Notes under the pieces: generated by a model | Told to the model about the DNA's origin: nothing | What the model saw: only the letters and a program-made list of their open reading frames with translations | The model's database searches: none | DNA from: Marinomonas ostreistagni | GTDB lineage: Bacteria; Pseudomonadota; Gammaproteobacteria; Pseudomonadales; Marinomonadaceae | Direction: 5' to 3' | Assembly (NCBI RefSeq): GCF_016461785.1 | Contig: NZ_JAEMUH010000001.1 | Coordinates: 124,001 to 188,000 of the forward strand | Length of the DNA: 64,000 nt | In this document: positions 35,520 to 45,595 of the stretch, in pieces | How positions within the stretch are numbered: the stretch's first letter is position 1 | How the letters are laid out: every line of letters begins with the position of its first letter | Made by a program: the position numbers and the translations under genes

Positions 35520-37952
35520 ATGAGTGACGACGAAAAGTATTTAGATCCATCTGAAGGCGATGTTGTTGAAACGGATGAGGTGTCCATAAGTGACCCACGC
35601 TCACTCGCTTTACCGGATGATGTGTTACCTGACACGCTGTACATCCTGCCTGTCTCCAGCAGACCTTTTTTCCCAGCTCAAGTGCAGCCCGTTATGGTGG
35701 ATGCCGAACCTTGGGAAGACACCCTTGAGCAAATTGCAGAGCAACCACAGTCAGTGGTGGGGCTTGTGTACGCGGAAAGAACGGGTACAGGTGCCCCCAA
35801 AGTAGAAACCTTTTCTGAGATTGGCTGTGTGGCGCGAACGCACAGAGCAGAAAAAACAGATGACAAAATTACCTTCCTGGCACAAGGTATCAAGCGTATA
35901 GAAGTGGTTGAGTGGCTCAGTACCGAAGCGCCGTATTTAGCGCGAGTACGCTACATCAATGACTCTAAAGTACGTGATGATGAGTCAAAAGCGTATTCCA
36001 TCGCGATTCTTGATGCGATCAAAGAGCTGATTCGATTAAATCCACTTTTCAGTGAAGACTTGCGCCAGTACTTGGGCAGATTCTCATTCAATGAGCCAGG
36101 ATTGTTAGCAGATTTTGCGGCGTCTATTACTTCTGCAGAGCCTCAAGAGCTATACGAAATTCTTGCTACACTGCCGATTACTCCTCGTTTGCATGCGTCA
36201 CTGACCTTACTTCGCAAAGAGCTTGAGATTGCTCGATTGCAGAATGAAATCAGCGAGGAAGTGAATCAGAAGATCAGCAAACATCAGCGTGAGTTCTTCT
36301 TAAAAGAGCAGCTGAAAGTGATTCAAAAAGAGCTAGGCATCTCTAAGGATGATCGAACCTCCGATGTGGAAATGTTTGAAGAGCGCCTGCTAAATAAAAC
36401 GGTGCCCGAAGCGGCCATGAAAAAGATTGAAGAAGAGCTGCATAAATTAAGCATTCTTGAATCGGGCTCACCTGAATACGGGGTGACGCGTAATTACCTT
36501 GATTGGGCAACGTCTATTCCATGGGGTGTTCATTCAAAAGATAACCTCGATATTAACAAAGCTCGCGAGGTGTTAGAGCAGCATCACGCGGGTCTTGGGG
36601 ATGTCAAAGACCGTATTGTTGAGTTTTTGGCGTTAGGTGCTCACCGCCAAGAAATGGGCGGCTCCATTATGCTGTTAGTTGGTCCTCCTGGGGTGGGTAA
36701 AACGTCAATTGGTAAATCCATTGCTGAAGCATTGGATCGTCAATTTTACCGTTTTAGTTTAGGCGGGATGCGTGACGAGTCCGAAATCAAAGGCCATCGT
36801 CGTACCTACATTGGCGCCTTGCCTGGTAAATTTGTTCAAGCTTTAAAAGATGTAGAAGTCGAAAACCCTGTCATTATGCTGGATGAAATCGACAAGATTG
36901 GCTCTTCGTTCCAAGGGGACCCCGCATCAGCGTTGCTTGAAGCACTGGACCCTGAGCAAAATGTGGAATTTCTAGACCACTATTTAGACATGCGAGTGGA
37001 TCTATCAAAAGCGTTATTTGTTTGTACCGCCAACCAGTTGGATACCATTCCAGCGCCATTGCTAGACCGTATGGATGTTATTCGATTGTCTGGCTATATC
37101 GCGGAAGAAAAATTGGCGATTGCTAAACAGCACCTGTGGCCTAAGTTGCTGAAGAAAAACAAGCTTTTGAAAAAGCAGTTAAACATTACCGATGCGGCAT
37201 TGAAGTACATTATCGAATCCTATGCCCGTGAAGCGGGTGTCCGTGGCTTAGATAAATTGTTACAGAAGATTTTACGTAAATGCGTTGTTCAGCTGATGAC
37301 AGGAGAAAAAGATAGCATCAATGTTGGTGTTAAGGACGTGGAAACCTTCCTTGGCATGCCATATTTCCGCAATGAGAAAACCTTACGTGGTGTCGGTGTT
37401 GTGACGGGTCTTGCTTGGACCTCAATGGGTGGTGCGACACTTCCTGTGGAAGCGAATAAAGTCCATGAACTTAGCCGTGGTTTGAAGTTAACAGGTAAGC
37501 TGGGTGATGTCATGAAAGAGTCGGCTGAGATCGCTTACTCATACGTCTTGTCTCATACCAAGAGTTATCAGAAAAATGCGGAATTCTTCGACAAGTGCAT
37601 GATTCACTTGCATGTTCCAGAGGGCGCCACACCAAAAGATGGCCCTAGCGCTGGTATCACCATGGCGACAGCATTAATGTCGTTGGCCAAAGGTGAACCG
37701 GTACAACGCCCACTGGCCATGACTGGTGAGCTGACCCTGACAGGACAGGTGCTTCCTGTGGGGGGAATTCGAGAAAAGATCATTGCTGCGAAGCGTAGCA
37801 AAGTCAATGAAGTGATTTTGCCAGAAGCCAACCGACGGGACTTTGAGGAGCTACCTGAGTCGGTCAAAGCGGACATGACCGTGCATTTTGCTGAGCGCTT
37901 TGCTGATGTGGAAAAAGTGGTTTTTGCGAAATCTGACCGCGGCATTCACTAA
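35520..37952 (+). CDS. lon: Lon-type ATP-dependent protease
   Basis: Serine protease of 810 aa. An acidic N-terminal extension of about 35 residues precedes the LON substrate-binding domain (about 38-235), a coiled-coil linker (to about 320), the AAA+ module with Walker A GPPGVGKT at 388-395 and Walker B VIMLDEID near 451-458, and the protease domain with the Ser710-Lys753 dyad (PKDGPSAG, REKIIAAKRS). It is not next to clpX and hupB, where the main lon usually lies, so it may be a second, AsrA-like Lon. A terminator follows. I saw no heat-shock promoter. Confidence 0.92.
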   Translation: MSDDEKYLDPSEGDVVETDEVSISDPRSLALPDDVLPDTLYILPVSSRPFFPAQVQPVMVDAEPWEDTLEQIAEQPQSVVGLVYAERTGTGAPKVETFSEIGCVARTHRAEKTDDKITFLAQGIKRIEVVEWLSTEAPYLARVRYINDSKVRDDESKAYSIAILDAIKELIRLNPLFSEDLRQYLGRFSFNEPGLLADFAASITSAEPQELYEILATLPITPRLHASLTLLRKELEIARLQNEISEEVNQKISKHQREFFLKEQLKVIQKELGISKDDRTSDVEMFEERLLNKTVPEAAMKKIEEELHKLSILESGSPEYGVTRNYLDWATSIPWGVHSKDNLDINKAREVLEQHHAGLGDVKDRIVEFLALGAHRQEMGGSIMLLVGPPGVGKTSIGKSIAEALDRQFYRFSLGGMRDESEIKGHRRTYIGALPGKFVQALKDVEVENPVIMLDEIDKIGSSFQGDPASALLEALDPEQNVEFLDHYLDMRVDLSKALFVCTANQLDTIPAPLLDRMDVIRLSGYIAEEKLAIAKQHLWPKLLKKNKLLKKQLNITDAALKYIIESYAREAGVRGLDKLLQKILRKCVVQLMTGEKDSINVGVKDVETFLGMPYFRNEKTLRGVGVVTGLAWTSMGGATLPVEANKVHELSRGLKLTGKLGDVMKESAEIAYSYVLSHTKSYQKNAEFFDKCMIHLHVPEGATPKDGPSAGITMATALMSLAKGEPVQRPLAMTGELTLTGQVLPVGGIREKIIAAKRSKVNEVILPEANRRDFEELPESVKADMTVHFAERFADVEKVVFAKSDRGIH

Positions 37953-38004
37953 AAACTCCACATTCCTTCGTTCTATCACCTATTAAAAGGTGAGATAATG
38001 ATTT

Positions 38005-38034
38005 AGCCGAATCCACTTTGGATTCGGCTTTTTC
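38005..38034 (+). terminator. Terminator of lon
   Basis: AGCCGAATCC (38005-38014) and GGATTCGGCT (38020-38029), loop ACTTT, then a T-rich tail; 52 bases after the lon stop. Confidence 0.9.
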
Positions 38035-38074
38035 TTATCCGCGCAGAGCGCGATGTACTTTTTCGAGGGTAGGC

Positions 38075-39460
38075 ATGCCGAAACAGGCAAAATTGACACA
38101 AGGTTCAACCTTTAAACACATCTCCATTATGTCATTTACCGGTGCATTAGGTTTGATGGCGATGTTTTTGGTGGACTTGGTCGATATGCTTTTCCTATCG
38201 ATGCTGGATGAACGTGAAGCCGTGGCGGCAGTAGGGTTCGCCAGCACCATTATGTTCTTTACCGTATCGATTAGCATTGCGGTTTCTATTTCTGCGACAG
38301 CCCTAGTCGCTAGAGCGATTGGCGAAGGGAACTTTGAGTTAGCTAAGCGCCGTGCTACCAATGTATTGGGCATGGGGGTTATTTTCTCGAGTCTGGTGGT
38401 TTGGTTCTTATGGCCGCGCATTCCCGATATGCTGGTGTTTTTAGGCGCTAATTTCAAAACCTTAGACATGGCAACCAGCTACCTGCAGATTCTTATGTTG
38501 GGTATGCCTGCGGTCATGATTGGGATGATTGCCTCAGGTATTATGCGTGCGTTGGGGGATGCTCGACGAGCAATGTATGCGACGTTAGCCTGTAGTATCG
38601 TCAATGCCGTACTCGACCCGATTCTTATTTTCCTATTTGGCCTAGGGATTGAGGGGGCGGCGATTGCCTCTTTGTTAGCGCGGATATCCATGGTAGCAGT
38701 GAGCTATTATGGTGTGGTGTCGATTCACCGCATGCTCGGAGAATTTGACTTAGTTGAAAGTTTTAAAGACTTGAAGCCTATAGCCGTTATTGCTGTACCC
38801 GCCATGCTAACGAATATGTCGTCACCGCTTGCGAACGCCATTGTCATGGAGTTTGCCGCTGGGTTTGGAGATCATGCCGTTGCGGGTATTGCCATCGTCG
38901 GACGAGTGATTCCGGTTGTATTTGGTGGGCTATTTGCTTTATCGGGTGCTGTGGGGCCGATTCTGGCTCAGAATTATGGTGCTCGACATTTTCAGCGGAT
39001 GCATAACGCTATCACTAGTGCTGTGGTGTATGCATTTGGGTATTGCCTTGTACTATGTTCAGCCTTATATATTGCTCAAGACTTTTTAGTGTCGATATTC
39101 AACGCCTCCGATGATACCGCTCGTTTGATTCAATTCTTCGCAACATACGGTTCCTTCAGTTTCTTTTTTCAAAGTTTGCTGTTCATTGCTATAGCGGTGT
39201 TTAACAATTTAGGGAAACCATTGAACAGTACGCTTCTAAATTTTGGTCGAGCGACATTAGGTACTTTACCGCTTATCGCTTTCTTTGGTTGGTTGATGGG
39301 CGCTGAAGGTATTATCTTTGGGCAGGCAATAGGGTCGGTTATTTTTGGTTGTATTGGTTTTGTGATGGCTCGTCGCTACTTGCATGAGTTAGAGCGACGA
39401 GACGTAATGGCTTTTCAATCTGATGCGCCAGTACAGCAGGATATCTGCCCTAACAGTTAG
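38075..39460 (+). CDS. MATE family efflux transporter
   Basis: Multidrug and toxin extrusion family antiporter, about 461 aa with twelve helices. The repeated halves begin at MSFTGALGLMAMFLVDLVDML and MLTNMSSPLANAIVMEFAAGFG. I set the start at the ATG at 38075, which has GAGGG about six bases upstream. A longer frame opening at a TTG (38018) would begin inside the lon terminator and is not credible. Such pumps use sodium or proton gradients to export cationic drugs or metabolites. It converges on tlyA. Confidence 0.9.
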   Translation: MPKQAKLTQGSTFKHISIMSFTGALGLMAMFLVDLVDMLFLSMLDEREAVAAVGFASTIMFFTVSISIAVSISATALVARAIGEGNFELAKRRATNVLGMGVIFSSLVVWFLWPRIPDMLVFLGANFKTLDMATSYLQILMLGMPAVMIGMIASGIMRALGDARRAMYATLACSIVNAVLDPILIFLFGLGIEGAAIASLLARISMVAVSYYGVVSIHRMLGEFDLVESFKDLKPIAVIAVPAMLTNMSSPLANAIVMEFAAGFGDHAVAGIAIVGRVIPVVFGGLFALSGAVGPILAQNYGARHFQRMHNAITSAVVYAFGYCLVLCSALYIAQDFLVSIFNASDDTARLIQFFATYGSFSFFFQSLLFIAIAVFNNLGKPLNSTLLNFGRATLGTLPLIAFFGWLMGAEGIIFGQAIGSVIFGCIGFVMARRYLHELERRDVMAFQSDAPVQQDICPNS

Positions 39461-40219
39461 TTATGAGCGCTGGGCAAGCAGTACGAATTCTTGGTTGCCA
39501 TCGCCGCCTTTGATCACACTCTTTTCGTAGCTGATGACGCTGAAGCCTAGTTGCTGAATTAACTGTCTCATGTCTGTTTCAAGTTGTCGGACTTTGTGCT
39601 GATCTTTGACAATGCCGCCCTTGCCAATGGCGTCTTTACCTAACTCAAATTGTGGTTTGACGAGAGTGATTAAGTAGCCACCTGAACGAATTAAGCTAGG
39701 TAACTGCGGCAGTATTTTTGTTTGGGAAATAAACGAAACGTCCATTACGGCTGCATCAAAACCCTTTTCAGGGAAGTGCTCACCTAGATCCTTTGCACTT
39801 AGGTGGCGAGCATTGAGCCCCTCTAAACACACCACGTCGTCCCGTTCACGTAAACGGCGGTCGAGTTGGTCATGTCCAACTTCAACGCCAACTACTCTCG
39901 CAGCGCCATGTTGCAAGGCACAGTCGGTGAAGCCGCCTGTAGACTGCCCCACATCAAGTACTGTGTAACCTTGAATGTTTAGGTTAGAGGCTGACAAAGC
40001 TCCTGCTAATTTCAAAGCACCACGTGAAACGTAGCGATCGTCTTCATTCAACTCCAGTTTGATTTCAACATCTTCGCTGACTTTAAGACTTGGCTTTGCA
40101 ACCGTTACCCAGATCCCTTTATCAAAGATAAATACTTTGCCTTGGCTGATAAAGGTTTGCGCTTGAGAGCGAGATTTACAAAGTTGCTTTTCAGTGAGTA
40201 ATTGGTCGATTCTTTTCAT
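39461..40219 (-). CDS. tlyA: TlyA family rRNA (cytidine-2'-O)-methyltransferase
   Basis: Protein of about 252 aa with an N-terminal S4 RNA-binding domain (KRIDQLLTEKQLCKSRSQAQTF) and a FtsJ-like S-adenosylmethionine methyltransferase domain (LDVGQSTGGFTDCALQHGA; MDVSFISQTKILP). TlyA proteins methylate 16S and 23S rRNA and set sensitivity to capreomycin-type antibiotics; many databases call them hemolysin A. The start MKRIDQLL at 40219 fits the family. Earlier in-frame starts (TTG 40240, ATG 40228) lack a clear ribosome site. Its stop adjoins the end of the MATE gene. Confidence 0.9.
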   Translation of the reverse strand: MKRIDQLLTEKQLCKSRSQAQTFISQGKVFIFDKGIWVTVAKPSLKVSEDVEIKLELNEDDRYVSRGALKLAGALSASNLNIQGYTVLDVGQSTGGFTDCALQHGAARVVGVEVGHDQLDRRLRERDDVVCLEGLNARHLSAKDLGEHFPEKGFDAAVMDVSFISQTKILPQLPSLIRSGGYLITLVKPQFELGKDAIGKGGIVKDQHKVRQLETDMRQLIQQLGFSVISYEKSVIKGGDGNQEFVLLAQRS

Positions 40220-40325
40220 AGCTATCATTTTTAAAGTCAATGCTGGCGCATCATAGCAAAAGAGTGTGAATCGCAGTAGGCTATTGTCAGTTATTCGTCA
40301 TCTTGCCGATTTAGGAGGCGCTTCA

Positions 40326-41171
40326 ATGGCTTTGCCAACGATGGTTTCTGCAACACAACTTCAAGACATGCTCGAACAGGAAGATTTAGTCATTCTAGAT
40401 AGTCGCTTTTATCTAACAGATTTGAAGAAAGGCTATGAGGTTTATAAATTTGGGCATATTCCAGGTGCTTTGTTCGTAGACTTACATCATCAATTAGCCT
40501 CTACAGAAACGAACTTAACTGGCCGCCATCCACTACCAGAGCCGGATACTTTGTCACAGACTCTTGCTAGTTTAGGCATCACAAATAATTCACAAGTGGT
40601 GGTTTATGATGACATGAGTGGGGCAATGGCAGCACGAGCTTGGTGGATGTTGGTTCAACAAGGTATTCAAGTTTATGTACTTGATGGCGGTTTTGCTGCA
40701 TGGGAAAGCGCTGGTTATCTGATTGAATCCGGTGAAAACTTAGCGACACCCACTGAGCACAGAATCAAGGTAAGTTACCCATGGCTGGTATCTGAAGATG
40801 ACGTTGTGGCGAATTTTGAAGTAGAGCGTTTTCAACTTCTTGATGCACGATCCGAAGATCGATTTAACGGTTTAAACGAAACGATGGATCCAGTCGCAGG
40901 GCACATACCGGGAGCCATGAATCGCTGCTTCACTGAGAATTTAAATGCAGAGGGGTTTATGAAGTCCCCGGCGGAGTTACAGGATGAATGGAGTAGGCTT
41001 TTGCAGCATATTGAAAAGCCGATTGTTTATTACTGCGGCTCTGGTGTAACTGCTTGCCATAATGTTCTTGCAATGAACTATGCGGGGTTGGAAGCGAAGC
41101 ATGTTTTTGTTGGATCGTGGAGTCAATGGGCCAAACGAATGCTTCGCAAGCTTGAAGAGTCAGATGCTTAA
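40326..41171 (+). CDS. Sulfurtransferase with tandem rhodanese domains (SseA-like)
   Basis: Two rhodanese domains in about 281 aa, as in 3-mercaptopyruvate or thiosulfate sulfurtransferases. The N-terminal domain lacks the active cysteine (YDDMSGAMAARAWW region), and the C-terminal domain has the active-site loop CGSGVTAC with the catalytic cysteine near residue 237. The loop CGSGVTA is the form typical of mercaptopyruvate enzymes. The ATG at 40326 is the start because AGGAGG lies seven bases before it; an in-frame GTG at 40266 is rejected. Divergent from tlyA. Confidence 0.9.
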   Translation: MALPTMVSATQLQDMLEQEDLVILDSRFYLTDLKKGYEVYKFGHIPGALFVDLHHQLASTETNLTGRHPLPEPDTLSQTLASLGITNNSQVVVYDDMSGAMAARAWWMLVQQGIQVYVLDGGFAAWESAGYLIESGENLATPTEHRIKVSYPWLVSEDDVVANFEVERFQLLDARSEDRFNGLNETMDPVAGHIPGAMNRCFTENLNAEGFMKSPAELQDEWSRLLQHIEKPIVYYCGSGVTACHNVLAMNYAGLEAKHVFVGSWSQWAKRMLRKLEESDA

Positions 41172-41238
41172 GCTGTCATTGTATTGTTATTTTTTGAGTG
41201 CAAGATGGCACTTTAAAACAGTTTATTAAGGCTATTAG

Positions 41239-42408
41239 ATGAAAATTGCTGTGGTTGGCACTGGGTATGTTGGCATATCTAATGCGTTGTTGTTGGCAAA
41301 ACATAACCAGGTAGTGGCTCTGGATGTTGTTCCTGAAAAAGTTGATTTATTGAATCAACAGAAATGCCCAATTCAAGATGAGGAAGCTCAGCACTACCTT
41401 GCTTCTGAGTCTTTAAACCTCAAAGCAACCTTAGTGCCAGCAGAAGCCTATGATGGTGCTCATTTCGTAATTATTGCGACGCCGACGGATTACGACCCTG
41501 ATACGAATTTTTTTAACACATCACTTGTTGAGTCTGTTATTCAGGATGTTATGGCGATCAACCCTCATGCAACGATGGTGATTAAGTCTACTGTCCCAGT
41601 AGGCTTTACACGTCAGGCACGAGAAAAGTACGCCACAGATAATTTAATTTTTTCGCCTGAGTTTTTAAGAGAAGGGCGAGCACTTTATGATAATTTGTAC
41701 CCTTCCCGCATCATTGTAGGCGAGTCATCGGAGCGAGCTAAGCTATTCGCTGATCTTCTTGCTCAAGGGGCTGTGAAGGAAAATATTGATATATTATTAA
41801 CGGGCTCGACGGAAGCGGAAGCCATAAAGCTTTTTGCCAACACGTATTTGGCCATGCGAGTTGCGTATTTTAATGAATTAGATTCGTATGCTTCTATCCA
41901 TAGTTTAAATACTCGTAATATTATTGAAGGAGTGTGTTTAGACCCTCGTATTGGTAGTCACTATAATAACCCGTCATTTGGCTATGGGGGCTACTGTTTA
42001 CCTAAAGATACCAAGCAATTGCTCGCCAACTATGATCAAGTTCCAAACAACTTAATTCGAGCCATCGTTGATGCGAATGTGACTCGTAAGGACTTTATTG
42101 CTGATGAAATCATCAAAAAAGCGCCGAAAGTGGTTGGTATTTATCGACTTGTAATGAAAGCAGGGTCCGATAACTTTCGGGCTTCAGCTATCCAAGGTGT
42201 GATGAAGCGTATTAAAGCCAAAGGGATTGAGGTGATTGTCTACGAGCCTGTATTGACAGAAAAGTATTTCTTTAACTCTAGAGTTGAGAAGGATTTATCA
42301 ACGTTTAAGGAAGAGTCCGATGTCATTATTGCAAATCGAGTCACTGATAACTTAGATGATGTATTAAACAAGGTCTATACACGTGATTTATTTGGTGGTG
42401 ACACCTAG
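41239..42408 (+). CDS. ugd: UDP-glucose 6-dehydrogenase
   Basis: Oxidises UDP-glucose to UDP-glucuronate with two NAD. The 389-aa length equals the short form in E. coli. The NAD-binding GTGYVG motif is at residues 7-12, the substrate loop includes [14 protein letters not shown], and the catalytic cysteine falls in [12 protein letters not shown]. It makes a precursor for acidic sugars in capsule, exopolysaccharide or LPS, which agrees with the glycosyltransferases that follow. Its substrate comes from GalU. Confidence 0.95.
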   Translation: MKIAVVGTGYVGISNALLLAKHNQVVALDVVPEKVDLLNQQKCPIQDEEAQHYLASESLNLKATLVPAEAYDGAHFVIIATPTDYDPDTNFFNTSLVESVIQDVMAINPHATMVIKSTVPVGFTRQAREKYATDNLIFSPEFLREGRALYDNLYPSRIIVGESSERAKLFADLLAQGAVKENIDILLTGSTEAEAIKLFANTYLAMRVAYFNELDSYASIHSLNTRNIIEGVCLDPRIGSHYNNPSFGYGGYCLPKDTKQLLANYDQVPNNLIRAIVDANVTRKDFIADEIIKKAPKVVGIYRLVMKAGSDNFRASAIQGVMKRIKAKGIEVIVYEPVLTEKYFFNSRVEKDLSTFKEESDVIIANRVTDNLDDVLNKVYTRDLFGGDT

Positions 42409-42529
42409 TGAGACATTGAACAAAAGCGGTCACGATGAAACCTTTCTTTAGAGTAACTCTCTACTTAAGCAACAATAAGCTTTAAACTGTTGTTTTTATA
42501 TAGAAAGTGGCCGCTATTTGGTTTAATGC

Positions 42530-43546
42530 ATGAAAATACTAGTCGTACGAAATGACAAAATTGGCGATTTTGTCTTAGCTTTACCTGCCTTTAAAGCGAT
42601 CAAGCAGGCATTTCCTAATGCAACGGTTGTGGCGCTTGTACCAGCCTATACTATGGACATTGCTAAGGCCTGTGAGTGGATTGATGAAGTGATTCTGGAT
42701 CCCAAAAAGCCCGATGAGATCAAAAGCTTCTCTAAAGTGCTGCAGGCTAAGCAATTCGATGCGGCCATTTGTTTATTTTCCAATACTTACAATGCCAAGT
42801 TAGTTCGCAAGGCGCGTATTCCTGTGCGAGTGGCGCCAGCGACGAAATGGGTACAATTTCTTTATACTCACACCTTGCGGCAGCAGCGCTCTAAGTCTGA
42901 GAAACCTGAATACCAATATAATCTGGAATTAGCGGATTACTTGATTAAAGTGTTAAACGGCCCTAAACACACTACCTCGCCGCATCACTTATTGTCTGTG
43001 AGTGATGACCTAAAAATGGCACAGAAAAGCAAGCTTAATAAAATGTTAGGGGTGTCTTTTGAACAACGTACTTGCTTTATTCATCCCGTAACAGGTGGCT
43101 CCTCTAATACACTTACTCAAGCGCAGTGGAGCAAGCTGATTATCTTTTTAAATCAGCTGACGCCAACGCACTTCGTGATTACTGCAGGTCCAGGCGAAAG
43201 TGCCATTTCGAAAGCCTTAGTCGACTCAATGGAAGACAAAGTAGAGCGCATCACTTTATACGATGAAAATGACGGTGTTGAGGACTTTGTACGTTCTATT
43301 GCCGTGGCAGACCTGTTTATTGCTGGTTCAACCGGCCCTCTTCACATCGCAGGGGCTTTGGATGTTCCAACGATTGGCTTTTATCCTAAGAAGCGCTCAT
43401 CAACGCCATTACGTTGGCAAACACTCAATAGTAAAGGGCGCTGGTTCCCCATCAAACCAAATGAGCAGCAGGAAGATTTGACTCAGTTAGATATTGAGCC
43501 GCATTTTTCAGACATCAAAAAATGGTGTGACGCCTTAGAGAAATGA
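42530..43546 (+). CDS. GT9 family glycosyltransferase (heptosyltransferase-like)
   Basis: Glycosyltransferase family 9 protein, 338 aa, with the GT-B fold. It opens MKILVVRNDKIGDFVLALPAFKAIK, the usual acceptor-side motif of heptosyltransferases, and has the ADP-heptose-side segment FIAGSTGPLHIAGALDVPTIGFY. It probably adds a heptose or a related sugar to the inner LPS core. It is distinct from WaaF further on; WaaC or WaaQ type cannot be decided by eye. The next gene follows after eight bases. Confidence 0.88.
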   Translation: MKILVVRNDKIGDFVLALPAFKAIKQAFPNATVVALVPAYTMDIAKACEWIDEVILDPKKPDEIKSFSKVLQAKQFDAAICLFSNTYNAKLVRKARIPVRVAPATKWVQFLYTHTLRQQRSKSEKPEYQYNLELADYLIKVLNGPKHTTSPHHLLSVSDDLKMAQKSKLNKMLGVSFEQRTCFIHPVTGGSSNTLTQAQWSKLIIFLNQLTPTHFVITAGPGESAISKALVDSMEDKVERITLYDENDGVEDFVRSIAVADLFIAGSTGPLHIAGALDVPTIGFYPKKRSSTPLRWQTLNSKGRWFPIKPNEQQEDLTQLDIEPHFSDIKKWCDALEK

Positions 43547-43554
43547 CATAACAG

Positions 43555-44643
43555 ATGAATATTTTACATATATGCTTGTCGCACGGATTTGGTGGTTTGG
43601 AAATGTATCCACTTCGTGTTGGCAAAGAGATGAAAGCTCAAGGCCACAAAGTGTATGGAATCTCTTTTCATCAATCCTCGATTGCAGAGGCAATGACTGA
43701 GCAGTTTGATGGATTTAAGGGCATTCATAGCCGGGGAGAGGGCTACCGTTGCCTTTTTCAGCTAGCAAATTTTATCAAGCAAAACCAGATTCAGTATGTG
43801 CATTGTCATAAGTCTTCTGACTTGGCTTTAGCAGTATTGCTGAAGAAATTGTGTGGCTTCAAACTGGTTTATACCGATCACATGGGGGTGAAAAAGCCTA
43901 AGAAGGATCTTTTCCACCGTTATATTTATCGTAATGTTGATCAAGTTTTATCTATCAGTCAGTTTACACTGGCTCATAATAAACGAGCTTTGCCTGTGTC
44001 TGAGGGCGCTATCCAAGCGCTATGGTTGGGGACGGATATACCTGAACTGCCATTTACTCAGGAAAAAAGTGGGCTCAAAGACGAGTTGGGGGTGTCTGCT
44101 GACACCTTTGTTGTGGGGATAGTAGGTCGTTTATCACCAGGTAAAGGGCATCTCGAATTACTCAAAGCCATACAACAACTGGGTAATCGTTTTCACCTTG
44201 TCATTGTCGGTGGCATGAATGCAAAGCAAGGTGGAGATGAAGATTATATTGCTATGCTACAGTCATTTGTCTCGCAGCATAGTCTCAGTAAACAAGTCAC
44301 TTTTTATGGTTTCTCAACAACACCTGAGGTGCTATTAGCAGGTATGGATGTGGTAGCCATTCCATCACATCTAGAGGCCTTTGGCCTGACTGTAATAGAA
44401 GCGATGGCGCGAGGCAAAGCGATTGTTGGTTCTGATGCAGGTGCTATTCCAGAGATCTTGGCGAATACTGGATTATTAGCGAATCCATTTGATACAGATG
44501 AATTCGCCAAGGCAATCCAAGCTCTATGTGAAGATGCCATAAAAAGAGCAACCTTAGAACGTGCGGCTTTTGAAAGAGCCAAGCACACATTCAATCAAAC
44601 AGTTCATGTTGAAAAGCTGCTGAACGTTTATCAGCAGCTTTAG
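43555..44643 (+). CDS. GT4 family glycosyltransferase
   Basis: Retaining GT-B glycosyltransferase of 362 aa (family 4). The N-terminal GLEMYPLRVGKEMKAQGHKV and the donor-site segment with the paired glutamates (PSHLEAFGLTVIEAMARGKAIVGSD) are characteristic. The linker VVGIVGRLSPGKGHLELLKAI starts the nucleotide domain. It most likely adds a hexose to the LPS core as part of the two-gene unit with the GT9 protein. An inverted repeat spans its stop codon. Confidence 0.9.
   Translation: MNILHICLSHGFGGLEMYPLRVGKEMKAQGHKVYGISFHQSSIAEAMTEQFDGFKGIHSRGEGYRCLFQLANFIKQNQIQYVHCHKSSDLALAVLLKKLCGFKLVYTDHMGVKKPKKDLFHRYIYRNVDQVLSISQFTLAHNKRALPVSEGAIQALWLGTDIPELPFTQEKSGLKDELGVSADTFVVGIVGRLSPGKGHLELLKAIQQLGNRFHLVIVGGMNAKQGGDEDYIAMLQSFVSQHSLSKQVTFYGFSTTPEVLLAGMDVVAIPSHLEAFGLTVIEAMARGKAIVGSDAGAIPEILANTGLLANPFDTDEFAKAIQALCEDAIKRATLERAAFERAKHTFNQTVHVEKLLNVYQQL
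44613..44641. terminator. Inverted repeat spanning the GT4 stop
   Basis: AAAGCTGCTGA (44613-44623) and TCAGCAGCTTT (44631-44641) form an 11-base perfect stem within the last codons of the GT4 gene. On the minus strand it ends in TTTTC and can serve the convergent GT2 operon. Confidence 0.7.
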
Positions 44644-44667
44644 TTCAAAAACGAATCTGTTTGATAT

Positions 44668-45582
44668 TTACTTTGGCGAAATAGCTTGTTGGTGCCTTAG
44701 GCTAAATGGGGCTTTATTTGTTTGAAGAACGAACCAAAGCAATGGCGTATTCTGCTTATTTTTAATCGCTTTCTTTAAGTACTTCAATGCAAATAAGGTT
44801 TTGAGCACGGTTCTTTTAGGTAAGCCAAAATGCTTATCTAAAAGACGGAAATAAGAGATGATAAATTCGCGCTCAATTTTCATATTACGCTCGGTACTCT
44901 TGCCGCAATAGTGGACGAGTTTTGAGTTGGAACGAAATTGAACTTCATATCCGGCGAGCCATGTTCTTCGTGATATGTCTTCTTCTTCGCAATACAAGAA
45001 GAAATGCGTATCAAAACCGCCTATGGCCTCAAAGCATTCGCGTTTAAAAAACATAGCTGCGCCACTGACGACTTCGACTGAAATGGTTTCATCATAGGTC
45101 TTTTTACTGTTATGTCGAATGCCTTTTTTGAGCCAGCGAGCAAATGACTTACCCAGTGTGCGTTCTGCAATATTTGGGAAATTACCAAAGCTTGAGACTA
45201 GATTTTGATGTTCATCGTATTGTTGTGCTGATACTAGGCCAACAGTAGGGTTGCTGTTGCAAACTTGCCATAATTCTTCAGGGATGTCCGTTAGCAGGGT
45301 CGTATCATTGTTGAGGAACAGGTAATGCTCTGCATCTGGTGCGGCATGTTCCACCCCCAGCATGTTCCCCCCAGAGAAGCCTAAATTTATGCGGCTACGC
45401 ACGATTCTGACATTTTCTTGGTTGTGCAGCGGTGATAGCTTCTCAAAGTCTTCTAAACTTGAGTTATTGTCCACCACAACAATTTCGTGGCACTCAGTTG
45501 ATACCTTGCGAATACTTTCAACCATCTTCAGTGTATCTTCAGCACTGTTGTAGTTGATGGTAATGATCGAAATGTGCCGCAT
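44668..45582 (-). CDS. GT2 family glycosyltransferase
   Basis: Inverting GT-A glycosyltransferase of about 304 aa from the ATG at 45582. It begins MRHISIITINYNSAEDTLKM, with the metal/nucleotide motif HYLFLNNDTTLLTD and the acceptor-side region GFDTHFFLYCEEEDISRRTW, which resemble WbbL-type rhamnosyl or related transferases. A longer frame to 45657 would overlap the next upstream gene by 62 bases and adds residues with no family similarity. Last gene of the minus-strand LPS operon. Confidence 0.87.
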   Translation of the reverse strand: MRHISIITINYNSAEDTLKMVESIRKVSTECHEIVVVDNNSSLEDFEKLSPLHNQENVRIVRSRINLGFSGGNMLGVEHAAPDAEHYLFLNNDTTLLTDIPEELWQVCNSNPTVGLVSAQQYDEHQNLVSSFGNFPNIAERTLGKSFARWLKKGIRHNSKKTYDETISVEVVSGAAMFFKRECFEAIGGFDTHFFLYCEEEDISRRTWLAGYEVQFRSNSKLVHYCGKSTERNMKIEREFIISYFRLLDKHFGLPKRTVLKTLFALKYLKKAIKNKQNTPLLWFVLQTNKAPFSLRHQQAISPK

Positions 45583-45595
45583 GCCTATCTGACCC

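Noticed and set aside
38018-38074. Longer N terminus for the MATE protein
   Set aside because: Would start at a TTG inside the lon terminator; the ATG at 38075 has a good ribosome site.
40266-40325. Longer N terminus for the sulfurtransferase
   Set aside because: GTG start has no ribosome site, while AGGAGG sits seven bases before the ATG at 40326.
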